This document shows, in pieces, positions 62,007 to 64,000 of a stretch of 64,000 nucleotides of DNA. The stretch comes from Mycolicibacterium sp. TY81 (GTDB lineage: Bacteria; Actinomycetota; Actinomycetes; Mycobacteriales; Mycobacteriaceae): the NCBI RefSeq assembly GCF_018326285.1, contig NZ_AP023362.1, positions 620,001-684,000 on the forward strand, read 5' to 3'. Each line of letters begins with the position of its first letter. The stretch's first letter is position 1. The notes under the pieces were generated by a model, which saw nothing but the letters and a program-made list of their open reading frames with translations, did not search any database and was not told the origin of the DNA. The position numbers and the translations under genes are program-made.

Positions 62007-63816
62007 ACGGGCGGAACCGGCACAGCAACCGGCGGACGGCGCTGCCCGGCTCCGGCGGCCGCCGGCTCACATACGGCCACGGATCGTTGCGCTCCGGTAC
62101 CGACGCCGTCCGGACCAGCTTGAGCTGCGTCCGCAGGTGCCGGCGCAGCTCGTGCAGGCTGGGATCGGCCCAGCGGTTGGACGCCTCGATCGGGTCGGCC
62201 GTCAGGTCGTAGAGCTCCCACTGGTCGTCGAGCGGATCGGTGCGGTACGTGTCGCCGCCCCGGCTGTTGGCCGCCAGATGCCGCACGCCTGGTTCGGTCC
62301 ACGTCGCCGGATCGTCGAAGGTGCGGACCAGCTTCCACAGGTGCCCGGCGCCGCCGGCCGCCTCGGCGTTGGTGACGCGCGAGACCAGCCCTTCGAAGTT
62401 GGCCGCGACGTTTGCGGGCACCTTGATGCGCAGCAGCGCTGGCGGATTGGTGTTGGCGCCGATGGCCTGTGCCGCGCCCGATGCCCCGGTGTCGCCCTCG
62501 AGGATGTTGTCGCGCGTCATCAGGTAGATGGTCCGATCCTGTTCGGCCGCAGCACCATTCACCACTGGCATGAGGTCGCGGCCGGGGAGGGGATGCACCT
62601 CGGTGAACGATGCGGCGAGGGTTTCGGCGGTCGCGGCGATGTCGACGCCGGCGGCGCCGAGCAGCGTCGGCACCAGGTCGACGTGTGATGTCGGTGCGTT
62701 GACTTCGCGGGCGGTGGTCGCGTCGGCGCCGATGCGGGCGATGACGAAAGGAACACGCGTCGCCTCGTCGTACAGGTTGAACCACTTCTGGTGCAGCCCG
62801 CCGTGCGCGCCCAGCAGGTCACCGTGATCGGAAGTCCGCACCAGCACGGCGTTTTCGGACCCGTTCTCGGTGACGGCGCGCCGCACCCGGTCCAGCGGAC
62901 CGTCGACCTCGGCGTGCAGGCGGTAGTAGAGGTCGCGGTACTGCTGGGCGTTGCGGCGGTAGGTGCGTTCGATGACGGCGGCCGGACCATAGCCGGAGTA
63001 GTAGGCCTCACGGAAGGCGGCCTGCGCGGCCGGCTTGTCGGTCAGATCCTCCGTGGCGGTCGGCGCCGCGGGCACGTGCGGCGGCTCGAGGACGGGATAA
63101 TCGAGCAGCGGGCTGCGGCGGACCCAGGCCGGGAACAGCACGATGTCATGGGGATTGACGAAGCTGGCCACCAGCAGGAACGGCCGCAGCGCCTCCGGGT
63201 CGCCGGCGCGCCGGCGCGCGTAACGGTCGTCGAGCCAGGCGACGACGCGCTCGGCCACCAACGGGTCCCGCCGAAAACCGCTGTTGGACATGGCCGCTCC
63301 GTGCGGCTCCGGCCCGACCCAGCCGGAGAAGCCGTAGGGCCCCAGCGGGTCGGCGTCGAGGTAGGCCTGCACGGCCACGGGGTCGACGACACCGTCGGCG
63401 TCGTTGGTGGCGAGCGGCTTGCCGGTCTTGGGGTCCTCGAGGTCGGCATGCGAGATGTGCCACTTGCCGTCGTAATGCGTGTCGTACCCGGCGGCGCGCA
63501 GCCAGTTGCCCAGCGTCGGCACCTCGCCCTGGCGCAGCCACCGCAGCCGCGAGTCGTCGTACCGCTTGCCGAGACCGTCGGTCTGCGTGACGCCGTGGAG
63601 GTCGGGGTACTGGCCGGTGAAGAGCGTCGGCCGACTGGGCGCACAGGCCAGGGAGCCGGTGTAGTGCCGCGTGAAACGCACGCCGTTCTCGTCGAACCAC
63701 CGCCGGCCCGTGAGGGTCCGGTGACGCCAGTCCAGGACGTCGTCGGTTTCGTACGGCGGGATGGCGCGTTCTTCGTCGGTCATGAGGATGACGATGTCGG
63801 GGCGCTGCTCCGTCAT
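62005..63816 (-). CDS. Sulfatase (arylsulfatase/choline-sulfatase-like)
   Basis: The 603-aa protein has IVILMTDEERAIP (metal-binding Asp residues near 14), the CxPSR signature LACAPSRPTLFTGQYPDLHG (near residues 56-75; the Cys is converted to formylglycine), HYDGKWHISHAD and RTSDHGDLLGAHGG. Type I sulfatases hydrolyse sulfate esters with calcium; this one probably depends on a formylglycine-generating enzyme elsewhere in the genome. No signal peptide is visible, so it is likely cytoplasmic. The 184 bases upstream to the window end contain no recognised feature. Confidence 0.92.
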   Translation of the reverse strand: MTEQRPDIVILMTDEERAIPPYETDDVLDWRHRTLTGRRWFDENGVRFTRHYTGSLACAPSRPTLFTGQYPDLHGVTQTDGLGKRYDDSRLRWLRQGEVPTLGNWLRAAGYDTHYDGKWHISHADLEDPKTGKPLATNDADGVVDPVAVQAYLDADPLGPYGFSGWVGPEPHGAAMSNSGFRRDPLVAERVVAWLDDRYARRRAGDPEALRPFLLVASFVNPHDIVLFPAWVRRSPLLDYPVLEPPHVPAAPTATEDLTDKPAAQAAFREAYYSGYGPAAVIERTYRRNAQQYRDLYYRLHAEVDGPLDRVRRAVTENGSENAVLVRTSDHGDLLGAHGGLHQKWFNLYDEATRVPFVIARIGADATTAREVNAPTSHVDLVPTLLGAAGVDIAATAETLAASFTEVHPLPGRDLMPVVNGAAAEQDRTIYLMTRDNILEGDTGASGAAQAIGANTNPPALLRIKVPANVAANFEGLVSRVTNAEAAGGAGHLWKLVRTFDDPATWTEPGVRHLAANSRGGDTYRTDPLDDQWELYDLTADPIEASNRWADPSLHELRRHLRTQLKLVRTASVPERNDPWPYVSRRPPEPGSAVRRLLCRFRP

Positions 63817-64000
63817 CTCGGTGCTCCCATCGGCGGAATGGGCCCTACTCGAGGGCTACCCCGTCATCCAACACGAGCGGCGACCATGGCGCCGCAAATT
63901 GGCGCGATCGACAAATAACGTTCTGTTAACTCTGATGACTCGTGTCCCAGTGGGCTGCCGTGGCCCCAAATCGGAAGTGCCGCAACAGTGCCCGACGCGC

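Noticed and set aside
60136..62688. 850-codon open frame on the plus strand opposite prfC and the sulfatase gene
   Set aside because: Antisense shadow of two genes with complete family motifs; the translation is arginine/glycine/histidine-rich and low-complexity as expected from GC-rich antisense.
1..64000. CRISPR array or tRNA/rRNA genes
   Set aside because: No regularly spaced direct repeats and no recognisable tRNA cloverleaf or rRNA sequence were seen on either strand.

Overview
The window is high-GC actinobacterial DNA, almost certainly from a rapidly growing Mycobacterium/Mycolicibacterium. Evidence: WXG100 pairs next to a TNT-domain type VII toxin, secreted DUF732 and PASTA-type small proteins, a DUF2510 membrane protein, a LysB/cutinase-like esterase, frequent GTG starts, and several promoters of the mycobacterial RecA-NDp/PafBC form (TTGTCRGTG-N8-TANNNT).

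Layout. (1) 1-1,800: a LysB-like esterase running off the left edge, a small hypothetical gene and a secreted PASTA-like protein. (2) 1,853-33,024: a 31-kb defence array and the main item here. vsr and a C5 cytosine methyltransferase lie tail to tail. A first rightward unit follows: a GHKL-ATPase/SF2-helicase fusion, a small UvrD-like helicase, drmA, drmB and a small unknown gene. A second rightward unit then encodes a drmD-type SNF2 helicase, a drmMI/PglX-type adenine methyltransferase, an HhH-GPD-like protein, a 2,127-aa DruE/YprA-type helicase with DUF1998/MZB and nuclease-like domains, and a RelE-like/UvrD fusion. Most gene junctions are stop-start overlaps. The set combines class 1 DISARM genes (no recognisable drmC) with a Druantia-like giant helicase, two DNA methyltransferases and six putative helicases. 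PafBC-type promoter sequences precede both units, which suggests induction by DNA damage.

(3) 33,173-38,595: a GHKL-ATPase/TIGR02391 fusion gene split by an IS256-family element (the 9-bp target duplication and reading frame rejoin exactly), a small membrane-protein gene, and a second, intact IS256-family element whose target duplication is a PafBC box. (4) 38,645-43,845: accessory or core genes including a DUF732 secreted protein, an RNase HI-like protein, a metallophosphoesterase, a DUF2510 protein, an unknown protein and a short-chain dehydrogenase. (5) 44,035-54,388: a leftward type VII polymorphic toxin locus. It has two WXG100 proteins, a TNT-domain NADase-type toxin, two adjacent immunity-like genes, and further immunity-like and ADP-ribosyltransferase-like genes. 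An ISL3-family element that itself carries an IS3-family element splits the locus. (6) 54,663-64,000: housekeeping or conserved genes: MscS channel, Gre-like protein, a hypothetical protein with heptad repeats, VapBC-like toxin-antitoxin pair, OPT transporter, peptide-chain release factor 3 and a sulfatase.

Three apparent frameshifts (IS256 copy 1, ISL3 transposase, pRiA4b ORF-3-like gene) are each one extra base in a five-base C or G run, so some of the apparent gene decay may be sequencing error. All functional calls come from reading motifs in the translations; no database search was run.
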